Assembly: GCF_015709525.1 (NCBI RefSeq)
Contig: NZ_JADNRA010000029.1
Coordinates: forward strand, 81,474-145,473
Length of the DNA stretch: 64,000 nt
Origin: Methylocystis sp. L43
Lineage (GTDB): Bacteria; Pseudomonadota; Alphaproteobacteria; Rhizobiales; Beijerinckiaceae
Reading direction: 5' to 3'
Below are positions 7,302-15,373 of this stretch, piece after piece. The notes beneath the pieces were generated by a model. It worked only from the letters and a program-made list of their open reading frames with translations, did not search any database and was not told the DNA's origin. The translations under genes and the position numbers were made by a program. Within the stretch, counting starts at the first letter, position 1. Every line of letters begins with the position of its first letter.

Positions 7302-8198
7302 ATGAAGAAGCTCTCCCTTGTGGCCCTCGCCACGGTGCTGGCCGCTCCGGCCTTCGCCGATCCGATTGGAGCGAACGTCGGCATCAACACCTCCGTCTCG
7401 CAGGGCGTGAACGTCGGCAGCGTCACCAACCTCGGCATCAACAACGTTGGCGTCGTCAACCAGAACGTCGCCGTCGGCGGCGGCATTGAACTCCAGCCCG
7501 GCGCGTTCAGCCAGGCCACCACCAACTTCAACCTGGCTACGCATGCCTTCAGCGTCGGCAGCATCGTCGACTCGGGCAATGGCGGCGACGCCGGCGACGT
7601 GACGGTCGTTGCGGTCAGCGCGGCGGTTGCGCTGTCGGGCAATGACGCCGACCAGGGCGGCATCGCTGGCGGCCTCGCCATTCCGGTCGCTCTCTCGGCC
7701 AATGGCACGGCGCTGCAGGACGCGGACGGCACCAACCCCATCGTTCCGGTTAACGTCGGCGTCGGCACCGGCGACAGCACGACCTCGTCGACCGCGACGG
7801 TCGGCACTGTGCAGGCCAACCTGGCTTCGCAGCGTTCGGCCGGGATCGCCGGCTCCAGCCAGGACGGCATCGGCAACGGCATCGACGCCAACGGCGGCAA
7901 CGGCCAGGCCTTCATGATCACCATCGGCTCCAACAACACCAGCATCACGAACACCTCGGTGTCGAATATCGAAGTCGACACCAACATTAATGTCGCCGAT
8001 CGTGGCGGCGTGGCTGGCGGCCTTCGCATCTCCGACGTGATCGCCATCAACGACTCGCTGAACGACAACGCGGTGGCGTTTGACAACGCTCTGGCGTTTA
8101 CGGCCAACCACAACGCTGTCGGCAACGGTGGCGCTGGCGGCAATGGCGGCGGCATTCCGGGCGGCGGCGGCAATGGCGGCGGCGGCGGCGTTCCCTAA
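7302..8198 (+). CDS. Secreted Gly/Asn/Val-rich repeat protein, founder of the curlin-like cluster
   Basis: A 298-residue protein with a clean signal peptide (MKKLSLVALATVLAAPAFA, cut before DPIG) and a GAAGGA ribosome site. It has no cysteines and is low-complexity: Asn, Gly, Val, Ser and Thr in alternating polar/apolar order, ending in a (GGN)-rich tail from about residue 270. The segment VTNLGINNVGVVNQNVAVGG and, 25 residues later, HAFSVGSIVDS align with VTQIGVNNNAAVVQNGSVGG and QAFAIGSIIDS in the gene at 10937, showing common descent. The alternating Asn/Gly/Gln pattern recalls curlin-type beta-solenoids. I infer a surface or extracellular fibre subunit; no enzyme motif is visible. Confidence 0.7.
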   Translation: MKKLSLVALATVLAAPAFADPIGANVGINTSVSQGVNVGSVTNLGINNVGVVNQNVAVGGGIELQPGAFSQATTNFNLATHAFSVGSIVDSGNGGDAGDVTVVAVSAAVALSGNDADQGGIAGGLAIPVALSANGTALQDADGTNPIVPVNVGVGTGDSTTSSTATVGTVQANLASQRSAGIAGSSQDGIGNGIDANGGNGQAFMITIGSNNTSITNTSVSNIEVDTNINVADRGGVAGGLRISDVIAINDSLNDNAVAFDNALAFTANHNAVGNGGAGGNGGGIPGGGGNGGGGGVP

Positions 8199-8262
8199 TA
8201 TTTAGCGGCCTCGCGAATAAGATCGAGAGGCGGCGTGCAGCAATGTTCAAAGGATCAATCCA

Positions 8263-8529
8263 ATGAAGCCAATACTGCAAGCCGCCCTCGTCACTCTTGT
8301 TGTGTTCTCCGCATTCGCGTCGCCAGCCGACGCCAAGAGCCACAGGCAGAGACGGCCCGTGGTGGTCGTTTCGGAGGGCAGCTCGCCGGCATGTCTCGGC
8401 GGCTATTTGGCGCAGACGGAAGCCCAGGACTATCTCAGAGACGACATCTGGGTCTTGGAGCCGGTTCCGGGCAGCGACAATCGCCCCTATCGCTTCGATT
8501 GTCCGCAGCCAGTGTTTCTGAGGCGCTAG
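8263..8529 (+). CDS. Small secreted protein of unknown function
   Basis: 88 residues with a signal peptide (MKPILQAALVTLVVFSAFA, cut near SPADA) and an AAAGGA ribosome site. The mature part is basic at first (KSHRQRRP), then holds SPACLGGYLAQTEAQDYL and YRFDCPQPVFLRR, with two cysteines that could form one disulfide. No family recognised. Its place between two repeat-protein genes (64 and 73 bases away) suggests a helper in the same export or assembly pathway. Confidence 0.65.
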   Translation: MKPILQAALVTLVVFSAFASPADAKSHRQRRPVVVVSEGSSPACLGGYLAQTEAQDYLRDDIWVLEPVPGSDNRPYRFDCPQPVFLRR

Positions 8530-8602
8530 TCGCTAGCGCTTTGTCTTTGAGAGAGCGCCGCCGCGCGCTTGATCGTCATTATTCAAGAGCTGGGAATAGA
8601 AG

Positions 8603-9187
8603 ATGTCGCGAATATCGCTTTTTGCCGCAGTCTTCCTCCTGAGCGTCATGAATTCCGCCTTTGCGCAAATGGCGACGCAAAGCGCACCCTTCAATTTCGC
8701 CTTTGGGTTTACCGGCGGATCGCAGTCGTCCATCGACCTGTCGCAGTCCGGCTTCGTGAACGTCTACTACGGCGTTCAGGACTCCAATCAGGCGAATCAA
8801 GCGGTCGTCACTCAGAACGGCCTCAACAATTTTTCGCAGATGCAGCAGATCGGCGACTCCACGGGTGAGTTTAGCGGCAGCGCGAGCCTTCGCGGCGACG
8901 GTCCGCGTTATGGCGGACAGAATTACGCGGCCGTGACCCAGAACGGCTTGGAGAATAGTTCACAGATCACGCAAATGGGGGGCACGAATGTCGCCGCCGT
9001 CGCGCAAAACTCCACTGTCGGCAATGGCTCCGCGCCTCGGGTTCTGGTGCCGACCGACGGCCCGATCTATCAATCCTACCAAACGCCAGAAGGTTATCTT
9101 TCTCTTTTCGCTACGGACAGCATGAGCCTCGCGATCTGGACGCCGCCAGGTCTGACGGCGACGAACAGCTTTGGACGAATGCATTGA
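8603..9187 (+). CDS. Secreted protein with curlin-like repeats
   Basis: 194 residues with a signal peptide (MSRISLFAAVFLLSVMNSAFA). Two to three curlin-like units are visible: ANQAVVTQNGLNNFSQMQQI, then YAAVTQNGLENSSQITQMGG, then a half unit NVAAVAQNSTVGNG. The spacing of Gln, Asn and Gly (V-x-Q-N-G-x-x-N-x-x-x-x-x-Q) is the CsgA/CsgB repeat signature. The last 60 residues are non-repetitive (VLVPTDGPIYQSYQTPEGYL) and could be an anchoring tail. Classical curli partners (csgG, csgE, csgF) are not in the window. The porin-like gene follows within 41 bases. Confidence 0.7.
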   Translation: MSRISLFAAVFLLSVMNSAFAQMATQSAPFNFAFGFTGGSQSSIDLSQSGFVNVYYGVQDSNQANQAVVTQNGLNNFSQMQQIGDSTGEFSGSASLRGDGPRYGGQNYAAVTQNGLENSSQITQMGGTNVAAVAQNSTVGNGSAPRVLVPTDGPIYQSYQTPEGYLSLFATDSMSLAIWTPPGLTATNSFGRMH

Positions 9188-9227
9188 CGACGAACCTGTG
9201 ACTGGATTGTCCGAAGGGACTGGCTCT

Positions 9228-10787
9228 GTGAGAACGCGAACACAAATCGTCGCATCATTCGCCTACGCCGCCGCAATGGCCGGCGCGTCGAATGCGCTCG
9301 CGCAGCCGGCAAGCTTCGATAAGGGCGTCGACGCTTCGATTCTGGAAGCTGAGCGCGCCATCCAAGAACTCAACGCCGCGTCAAAAACGCGCTCGAAGGA
9401 GAGGCGTCCCGCCAATCAACCTATTGCAAAAGCGGCGCCGCGGCCCGTCGTCAGAATGACGGGGCCGTGCAATCTGAATGGCAACACCCAGTTTTTCCTA
9501 ATTCCCTATATCGGCTTTTGCGGCGCGGTCCACGGATCCTTTACCGGTTTCCTGGGCAAGGATTTCGCGACTGAAGACATCACATTCACCTCGCAGCGGC
9601 TTCCCGCCTATCGATACGGATGGAACGGTCTCGGATTGAGCGCCGCTGTGCCGATGCTGTACTATTGGAAAAATCCGCTCGTCGGCAACACAACGTCCGG
9701 CGCTTATACCGGCACGTACAGCATGGTGAATTTTCTGGCGTTCCGAAACACGGATTACGGAACGATCTCCGTGTTCGTCAACGCCGGATTGTTCGCCAGG
9801 ACGGTAAAAAATTATGAAGGCGAAACGCGCATATCGCTGAACCAATTCTATGGAAACTATTGGCGGGGCGCTCTCGACCAGGCCTGGGTTCAATGGGGCG
9901 GACTGCGCGTTGGACTCCAGCCCTCGCTCTTCAGCTTCAGCCGCACCGGCTACACCTTCATGCCAGGCTACGCGTCCTATATGACGACGCCGGCGGTTTC
10001 GTACACCCACAGAATCGAAAATATCAACGTTCTCCCAGGTCTCCTGCCGCGCTTGGGCGCCTCGATCAGCGTATCGGCTGAAGATCCGACGCTGCGGCGT
10101 TACCCGGACGGGGTTCTGTCCAGATATCCGACAGGCATGGGATACCCGGACTTTGTCGCGCAATTGCGCGTCGGCGCGCCCGCATTCGTCATCCACGCAT
10201 CGGGAGCGATGCACGAAATCAGGGATGTCTCCGCCAACGCGTACAATACCTTCATGCCGAAATACTCCACTTGGGGCTGGGCTGCGCAGCTCGCCGGCGA
10301 ATATCGTTGGAAGTGGAGCGGGCTCATCGGTCCCATTGGCGGCGAAATGTATGGCAAAGCCATGCTGTCGGCGACCGCCACTCAGGGCGCGCTGTCGTAC
10401 CTCGGGATTCCGTATATGTCGATCGACTATGTGAGCAGCTCGACGGGAACGATCCAGAGAAGCTCCGGTCAGGCGATTATGGGATCCTACGAACATCTTT
10501 GGACTCCCGTATTCAAGACCTCGATCACCGGAGCGGCGTTTCAAACCTACATGGGCTCCGCACCGGAATTTCTCGGTTTCGGCAACGTAGCTTTCGGCTT
10601 CAATACGCAAGTTAGAGGTCAGCGCGTCGTCGGAAACGCGGAATATTGGGCTGGCGAAGGATGGGCGCTCGGACTGGAAGGCGGCTGGACTTGGAGCCAG
10701 GCCAACGGCCAATACCTCGGCGGACGCGGTCTGCCGGTCGCCGTCAATTTTCCGAACGTCCTCACCTATTTGCGAAAGGCCTTTTGA
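9228..10787 (+). CDS. Porin-like outer-membrane beta-barrel protein (Porin_2 type) in the repeat-protein cluster
   Basis: The chosen GTG start (9228) has GAAGGGA upstream and gives a signal peptide ending NALAQ, 519 residues in all; an ATG at 9171 overlaps the previous gene and would bury the signal. After cleavage come about 50 residues with a helical, charged stretch (ASILEAERAIQELNAASKTR) and a Pro/Lys linker. Then GPCNLNGNTQFFLIPYIGF begins a barrel with the paired cysteines and FF-x-IP pattern of rhizobial Porin_2 proteins. Many alternating aromatic strands follow, ending in F. Position between curlin-like genes suggests it could be the outer-membrane exit for those subunits, as FapF is for Fap amyloid; that is inference. 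Confidence 0.7.
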   Translation: MRTRTQIVASFAYAAAMAGASNALAQPASFDKGVDASILEAERAIQELNAASKTRSKERRPANQPIAKAAPRPVVRMTGPCNLNGNTQFFLIPYIGFCGAVHGSFTGFLGKDFATEDITFTSQRLPAYRYGWNGLGLSAAVPMLYYWKNPLVGNTTSGAYTGTYSMVNFLAFRNTDYGTISVFVNAGLFARTVKNYEGETRISLNQFYGNYWRGALDQAWVQWGGLRVGLQPSLFSFSRTGYTFMPGYASYMTTPAVSYTHRIENINVLPGLLPRLGASISVSAEDPTLRRYPDGVLSRYPTGMGYPDFVAQLRVGAPAFVIHASGAMHEIRDVSANAYNTFMPKYSTWGWAAQLAGEYRWKWSGLIGPIGGEMYGKAMLSATATQGALSYLGIPYMSIDYVSSSTGTIQRSSGQAIMGSYEHLWTPVFKTSITGAAFQTYMGSAPEFLGFGNVAFGFNTQVRGQRVVGNAEYWAGEGWALGLEGGWTWSQANGQYLGGRGLPVAVNFPNVLTYLRKAF

Positions 10788-10800
10788 TGAGGCTGGAGAC

Positions 10801-10820
10801 ATGTGGCGTTTCTGCCACAT
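10801..10820 (+). terminator. Short perfect hairpin after the porin-like gene
   Basis: ATGTGGC (10801-10807) and GCCACAT (10814-10820) pair around a six-base loop, 13 bases beyond the porin stop. There is no T-run, so it may be an mRNA-stabilising or attenuating stem between the porin and the next gene rather than a full terminator. Confidence 0.4.
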
Positions 10821-10936
10821 CGACGATTCTATCGCAGCTCGGCGAGGTCGAAACGATCGACCGCGGCGCGCTGCAAAGCTAGGGTGACTGTAGGCAGTAT
10901 CCAAACAACGAAGGCCAACTTCCAGGGACCAGACCC

Positions 10937-11293
10937 ATGAAAAAGCTGATCGCGACAATATCCTTCTGCACGCTCGCTGGCGGATCGGCCCTCGCCGATG
11001 GTCAGAACAATCAGAACCAGAATCAGTCCCAAGCGTACGGCAACAATTATTCGACGGTTACGCAGATCGGCGTGAACAATAACGCCGCCGTCGTTCAGAA
11101 CGGCTCCGTAGGCGGAAGCCTCGTCGACCTCGGCTCGGGCAACCAGAATCAGAGCAATGTGAACATTGACAAGCAAGCCTTCGCGATCGGCAGCATTATC
11201 GACAGCGAGGGCGCAACGATCAGCAAGACGGACTCTGACAACATTTCCATTTCCAATAATGCGCAAGCCTCGATCGTCACGCCCATCCAATAG
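10937..11293 (+). CDS. Small secreted curlin-like repeat protein
   Basis: 118 residues with a signal peptide (MKKLIATISFCTLAGGSALA) and AGGGA upstream. The mature protein opens with Asn/Gln-rich NNQNQNQSQAYGNNY, then STVTQIGVNNNAAVVQNGSV, a curlin-type unit, then NQNQSNVNIDKQAFAIGSII and a Ser/Asn/Asp-rich C-terminus. The unit and the AFAIGSIIDS motif align with the 298-residue protein at 7302. This looks like the minimal subunit, possibly nucleator or minor fibre protein. It is the last gene before a strong terminator. Confidence 0.7.
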   Translation: MKKLIATISFCTLAGGSALADGQNNQNQNQSQAYGNNYSTVTQIGVNNNAAVVQNGSVGGSLVDLGSGNQNQSNVNIDKQAFAIGSIIDSEGATISKTDSDNISISNNAQASIVTPIQ

Positions 11294-11323
11294 GCGCGGC
11301 GAAGCGTAAGACCGCCGAACCAA

Positions 11324-11350
11324 AAAACCCCAGCCTCCGGCTGGGGTTTT
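11324..11350 (+). terminator. Strong rho-independent terminator, usable on both strands
   Basis: A 12-base stem, AAAACCCCAGCC paired with GGCTGGGGTTTT, around a three-base loop, 30 bases after the last repeat-protein stop. The flanking A and T runs make it bidirectional, so it can also end leftward transcription, although the MORN gene beyond it is itself leftward and stops at 11440. Confidence 0.9.
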
Positions 11351-11439
11351 CGATTTCATGCGCTTCGCGTCAGCAAGGCGGCGCGCCTGGCGATCACCTA
11401 TGATCCTGCGCCCGCTGGCGCGCCAAGCCTACGCGCGGT

Positions 11440-12444
11440 CTATTGGGGCTGATATTTGCCCGCTCTAAAGAGTCCGCTCTGCGATTGCCCGTCGGGCAAG
11501 GTCATCGTTCCCTGGCCATCCGGCTCGCCATTTTGGAATTCGCCGCGGTAGGATGCGCCGTTAGGCAAGCTGAGAATGCCCTTGCCGTTTGGCCGGCCGT
11601 CGCGGAATTCGCCCACATATTTTTTGCCGTCGGGGAATTTGTAAACGCCCTTCCCGATGATGCGGCCGTTGACGAATTCGCCGCTGTAGCTTTCGCCGTT
11701 GGCGATCGTGTAAGTGCCTTTGCCGTGACGGATGCCGTTGCGGAACTCGCCGACGTATTGTCCGCCCGACGCGAAGGTGATCGAGCCGCGACCGGTCGCT
11801 TTTCCGTCGCGGAACTCGCCTGCATAAAAGTCGCCGTTTGGAAACTTCAATCCGCCGACGCAGCGCTTCCAAGGCGTCGCCAAACTGACGTCGCAAGGCG
11901 GCAGACCGTTTTTCGACCCCTTCTGTTCGTTCTGCGCCGCGCTGCCGGCATTCGGCTTCACGGCAAGTTCGCCGTCAACGAACTTTCCGGAGAACTTCTT
12001 GCCGTCTGGCATGGTGACGGCGCCCATGCCGTTGGGAACGTCCTCCTTGAACTGGCCGACATAGATTTTTCCGTCAGCAGCCACCAATTTGCCCTGCCCG
12101 CTTTTCTTCCCGTCCTTGAAATTGCCGGTGTAGGACTCGCCGTCAGGATGTGTGATGGTTCCCTTGCCGTTTGGCGCGCCGTCGCGGAATTGGCCCCCGT
12201 ATTTCTTGCCGTCCGTGAAAATGAGCGCGCCTTTGCCGTTGGCCTTGCCGCCCTTCATCTCTCCGATATAGCGATTGCCGTCCGGCGCGGTTACGACGCC
12301 GAAGCACTGCTTCGAGATGTTTTCCTCGGTGCATTTTGGCAGTTTGCTTTGCGCCCACGCGGAGAGCGAAACGCCGGATGCGCCCGCACAAAGCGCAAGC
12401 ATGAAGATGCCGCGGCGGAAAATCGAGACTGAAGCGTAAGGCAT
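11440..12444 (-). CDS. Exported MORN-repeat protein
   Basis: 334 residues with a signal peptide (core GIFMLALCAGASGVSLSAWA). After KCTEENISKQCFG come about eleven MORN repeats of 23 residues in two blocks separated by a linker at about residues 165-195. Examples are GKKYGGQFRDGAPNGKGTIT, GESYTGNFKDGKKSGQGKL and GKKYVGEFRDGRPNGKGIL. MORN arrays form an extended beta-hairpin ribbon, often in surface or membrane-associated proteins; no reaction is implied. Cysteines flank the linker (GLPPCDVSLATPWKRCVGG), echoing the N-terminal pair. It converges on the curlin-like cluster across the bidirectional terminator. Confidence 0.85.
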   Translation of the reverse strand: MPYASVSIFRRGIFMLALCAGASGVSLSAWAQSKLPKCTEENISKQCFGVVTAPDGNRYIGEMKGGKANGKGALIFTDGKKYGGQFRDGAPNGKGTITHPDGESYTGNFKDGKKSGQGKLVAADGKIYVGQFKEDVPNGMGAVTMPDGKKFSGKFVDGELAVKPNAGSAAQNEQKGSKNGLPPCDVSLATPWKRCVGGLKFPNGDFYAGEFRDGKATGRGSITFASGGQYVGEFRNGIRHGKGTYTIANGESYSGEFVNGRIIGKGVYKFPDGKKYVGEFRDGRPNGKGILSLPNGASYRGEFQNGEPDGQGTMTLPDGQSQSGLFRAGKYQPQ

Positions 12445-12594
12445 GGCAAAACCTGCGCTGGTGAAGCGACGGAACCGTGAGCCTTATAGCTCAGTCAAAA
12501 TTTAGAACAATGAACTTTTTCAACGACGAATTCGCTAAGATCTCCGAGCGGCGGATCCTTCAGCGATCTGTGGACATGCGCGGCGCGACGTCGC

Positions 12595-13434
12595 TCATTT
12601 CGCGCTGAGCTTCGTCGCCAGCAGGGCGATTGTTTTTACGTAAACGCGCGCCTGATTCCACTCGAGCAAAACCGCGAAGTTGGGCTCGCCTTCATTCCAG
12701 CCCGCGCCGGCGCGCCAGCCTTTGCCCTTGAGGAAATTCGCCGTCGACGCCAGCGCGTCGGCGGTGGATCCTATGAGATCGCGTCTGCCATCGCCGTCGA
12801 AATCGACGCCATATTTCAGATAGGAGGAAGGCATGAACTGCGTCTGGCCGATTTCTCCCGCCCAGTCGCCGCGCATCTGCGCCGGGGACATATCGCCGCG
12901 CTCAACGATTTTCAGCGCATGCTTCAGCTCTTCATTGAACAGCGGGGAGCGCCTGCAGTCATAGGCGAGCGTCGCCAGCGCCTGCATCGTCCTGAAGCGC
13001 CCATTGTCGGCGCCAAAGCCCGTTTCCAATCCCCAGATCGCCACGAGCACCGCTCCGGGAACGCCATAACGCGCCTCGATCTGTGCGAGCAGCGCCGCGT
13101 GCCGCTGAAGCAGCGCACGCGCCTTGCGCAGGCGGGCGGGCGTCACCAGGCGACTCGAAAACTTCTCGAAACTTTGGTGAAAAATCCGCTGTCCGCGGTC
13201 GCGGCCAATCACCGCGTGATCATAGGTTACGCCGGCCAGCGCAGCGTCGAGCGTCCGTTGCGAAACGCCTTCCGCCGCGGCGTCGCGTTTCGCCTCTTCG
13301 AGCCACTGGCTAAAGCCGGCCGCCGACGATCCGCAGGGCGCGGCGCGCGCCGATACGGCGCAAGCGCCCAAAGCCAGCACGCTGGCGGCAAGTAACGCGC
13401 CCCACGCCTTGGCGCTTTTCGACAGCCGGTTCAT
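12595..13434 (-). CDS. Lytic murein transglycosylase, MltB-like (SLT_2)
   Basis: 279 residues from the start chosen at MNRLSKSAKAWG, with a signal peptide; GACAVS could be a lipobox-like site but the context is not a perfect one. Catalytic Glu is in AIWGLETGFG. GEIGQTQFMPSSYLKYGVDF is the MltB substrate-groove motif, and DGDGRRDLIGSTADALAS completes the family signature. Shorter than E. coli MltB (361) and like the alphaproteobacterial periplasmic form. It cleaves peptidoglycan with formation of 1,6-anhydro ends. The next gene upstream on the same strand is the Cys-rich protein, 113 bases away. Confidence 0.88.
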   Translation of the reverse strand: MNRLSKSAKAWGALLAASVLALGACAVSARAAPCGSSAAGFSQWLEEAKRDAAAEGVSQRTLDAALAGVTYDHAVIGRDRGQRIFHQSFEKFSSRLVTPARLRKARALLQRHAALLAQIEARYGVPGAVLVAIWGLETGFGADNGRFRTMQALATLAYDCRRSPLFNEELKHALKIVERGDMSPAQMRGDWAGEIGQTQFMPSSYLKYGVDFDGDGRRDLIGSTADALASTANFLKGKGWRAGAGWNEGEPNFAVLLEWNQARVYVKTIALLATKLSAK

Positions 13435-13547
13435 GCCCGGCAGTTTAGTGGGCCTGCGAAGGCGCTGCAATCAACCCGCGCACCCTCACGGCGCCGACCC
13501 TCGGCCGAATGCGCCGCCGGCGACGGCTTTCTCAGCGAAGCGCTGAA

Positions 13548-13772
13548 TCAGCGGCGCTTTGCCCTGAACTGGCGTTTGCAGGCGCTTGAAAGCTCGTTCA
13601 TATGCGTGCGCAGGCATCTTTCGACGGCGATCGCATTGGGCTCTTCCGCCGCGCAGAACTTGTGGGAATCGCGCTCGCAGGCCGCGCGCTGCTTGTCGAC
13701 TGTCCGGGCTGTCGCGGGATTGAACGCGGCGAGGCCAATAAAGGCCGCAAGGAAGAAAATCAGCTTGCTCAT
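13548..13772 (-). CDS. Small secreted protein with a cysteine-rich repeat
   Basis: 74 residues with a signal peptide (MSKLIFFLAAFIGLAAFNPA, cut near TARA). The mature part has the cysteine-rich (GLG1-type) repeat pattern: ACERDSHKFCAAEEPN, then VERCLRTHMNELSSACKRQF, with four regularly spaced cysteines, probably two disulfides. Members are periplasmic or exported and of unknown role. The start was chosen because it opens the signal peptide; a much longer in-frame extension upstream has no protein-like character. Confidence 0.7.
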   Translation of the reverse strand: MSKLIFFLAAFIGLAAFNPATARTVDKQRAACERDSHKFCAAEEPNAIAVERCLRTHMNELSSACKRQFRAKRR

Positions 13773-14048
13773 GGAACGGCTCTTTGCTGTTGGCGCTGGA
13801 TCGCCGCGGTTCAAGAGCGGCGCCGCCAAAGCGACAAGTGTCGCGGCTCCAGCCGATATCAAGAGCGTCGAGGGGCAGGAGCCGCTCGTCGACGATCGGT
13901 CGACATAATTTGGGCGCCAAAATGCACGACCACAGTCGCGAAACCAAAAAGCGGAGGCGGCGCGCCAGCTTGGCGAGCAGCATCCGGAGATTCTGATCAA
14001 AGCGGGTTTAGCGGTGCGACGATTTTTATCCTCGTGTGGGGACGACCG

Positions 14049-14219
14049 ATGCAGGCTGCAGAGCCCGACAATAGTACGCGTGCCCAGTCGGCCCCGCCGG
14101 CGGGCGGCGCCGCGACGATTCCGATGCTGAATAACGAGAATCATATGAAGGATGATTTGGAGACGATGGCGCAACAATTGCGCGCGGCCGGTCATGTAAC
14201 CTACAAACCTGCGGAATGA
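14049..14219 (+). CDS. Possible small protein ahead of the glycan genes
   Basis: An open frame of 56 residues, Pro/Ala-rich at first, then NNENHMKDDLETMAQQLRAA, a likely amphipathic helix. Its stop overlaps the ATG at 14216 of the next gene (ATGA), which would allow coupling. No ribosome site is obvious and no family is recognised, so it may be chance. Confidence 0.3.
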   Translation: MQAAEPDNSTRAQSAPPAGGAATIPMLNNENHMKDDLETMAQQLRAAGHVTYKPAE

Positions 14220-15373
14220 TCGGCGGTATGAACATCCAAAACTTAAGACTGTCAGAAACAAACCTTTGCGATCTTCCGCTTGTCTCGGCAGGTGCCGACG
14301 AAGTCTTCTCACGGTATTACATTCGTCAGTCGGAGCCGCACCAGTACTCCCATTTTTTTTCAGTCCTGCACTCCAAGTCCTTGGCCCCATTCGAAGCAGA
14401 ATATATGCTGACGGGGACTCAGCTGGGCGGCATATCGATATTGCTCGCCAAGAATATCCGCGTGGTTGGCCCGAGCGTCCTTTTCGCCGGCTCGCAGCCA
14501 TTCATTCCGAACGAAGAGTATCCTGGATATATACCAGACGTTATCAATCATCCGAGCCGAAAAGACCGGCTACGTGAGCTTAATGAGACTCCTGCCGACA
14601 GCACAATTGAAAGAGCTTTCGTTATCAGCCATATTCATGCCAAGATATATGGTCATTTCCTACTCGAAATTGCTCCGAAGCTCCTAATTGTCAAGATGTA
14701 TTACGATAATGGGATCAAGATACCGATCGTACTAAGCAGTCGAGATCCATTATACGTTGAGGAATTCATTCGGCTCGCAATTCCAGATGCGCGAATAATA
14801 GTTGCGGAAAGCGAAAAAGGCATATTGGTAGAAGACTGCTTTCTACCTTCACAGCTCAACAACTATTTATTAACGCCCTCCCACTCGGCTTTTTTTGACG
14901 GCATAGCTCGGTCATGTCTTGCACTGCACAGCGATGAGGATTTGCCAGAGAAAGTTTTGGTTTCACGAGCAGGGCTACCTAGTTCGTACCGTGAACTTGA
15001 AAATTGGACCAAACTCGCAAGCATTGCCGTCGACCACGGCTATAGTGAACTCTATCCCGAAAAATTGCCCCTAACTAAACAAATTGCGATATTCAGCAAC
15101 GCAAGAAGCCTCGTAGGAGAGTACGGATCTGCTCTTCACAATTCGGCTTTTTCTTCGCGAAAGCCATTTGTTGTCTCTTTGAATTGGGTAAATTTGGTTC
15201 AGCAAGCAATCGGCCTTGCGAGAGGTCAGCGAAATATTTTTCTACTTGGGGATGGCGGGCAGCCAGTGCTAGCGCCCTCCCCTGCGACAACTCACACCGT
15301 GGAGCCGCACCACTTTCAGGTCGACACCGAACTATTCAAAAATGTTCTTGCATTCGTCGAAGGAAACCCGTGA
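14216..15373 (+). CDS. Glycosyltransferase family 61 (DUF563)
   Basis: 385 residues (a start at 14228 would remove four). Middle part SHIHAKIYGHFLLEIAPKLL matches the GT61 pattern in which a His-rich turn precedes a helix. The C-terminal half has VLVSRAGLPSSYRELEN, IAIFSNARSLVGEYGSALHN and FSSRKPFVVSL, equivalent to the conserved acceptor/donor site E/H-G-x-x-L-x-N of the family. These enzymes add xylose, arabinose or similar sugars in capsule and O-antigen synthesis, and act in the cytoplasm. It shares one base with the following sulfotransferase gene (TGATG). Base composition is clearly AT-richer than the flanking DNA, suggesting transfer. Confidence 0.8.
   Translation: MIGGMNIQNLRLSETNLCDLPLVSAGADEVFSRYYIRQSEPHQYSHFFSVLHSKSLAPFEAEYMLTGTQLGGISILLAKNIRVVGPSVLFAGSQPFIPNEEYPGYIPDVINHPSRKDRLRELNETPADSTIERAFVISHIHAKIYGHFLLEIAPKLLIVKMYYDNGIKIPIVLSSRDPLYVEEFIRLAIPDARIIVAESEKGILVEDCFLPSQLNNYLLTPSHSAFFDGIARSCLALHSDEDLPEKVLVSRAGLPSSYRELENWTKLASIAVDHGYSELYPEKLPLTKQIAIFSNARSLVGEYGSALHNSAFSSRKPFVVSLNWVNLVQQAIGLARGQRNIFLLGDGGQPVLAPSPATTHTVEPHHFQVDTELFKNVLAFVEGNP

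Noticed and set aside
9171..9227. ATG at 9171 as the porin-like gene start
   Set aside because: It overlaps the preceding gene and adds 19 acidic residues before the signal peptide, which would block export. GTG 9228 with GAAGGGA upstream fits better.
11443..12432. Long plus-strand open frame opposite the MORN-repeat gene
   Set aside because: It is a mirror of the repeats in the opposite strand; the minus strand has a signal peptide and MORN units.
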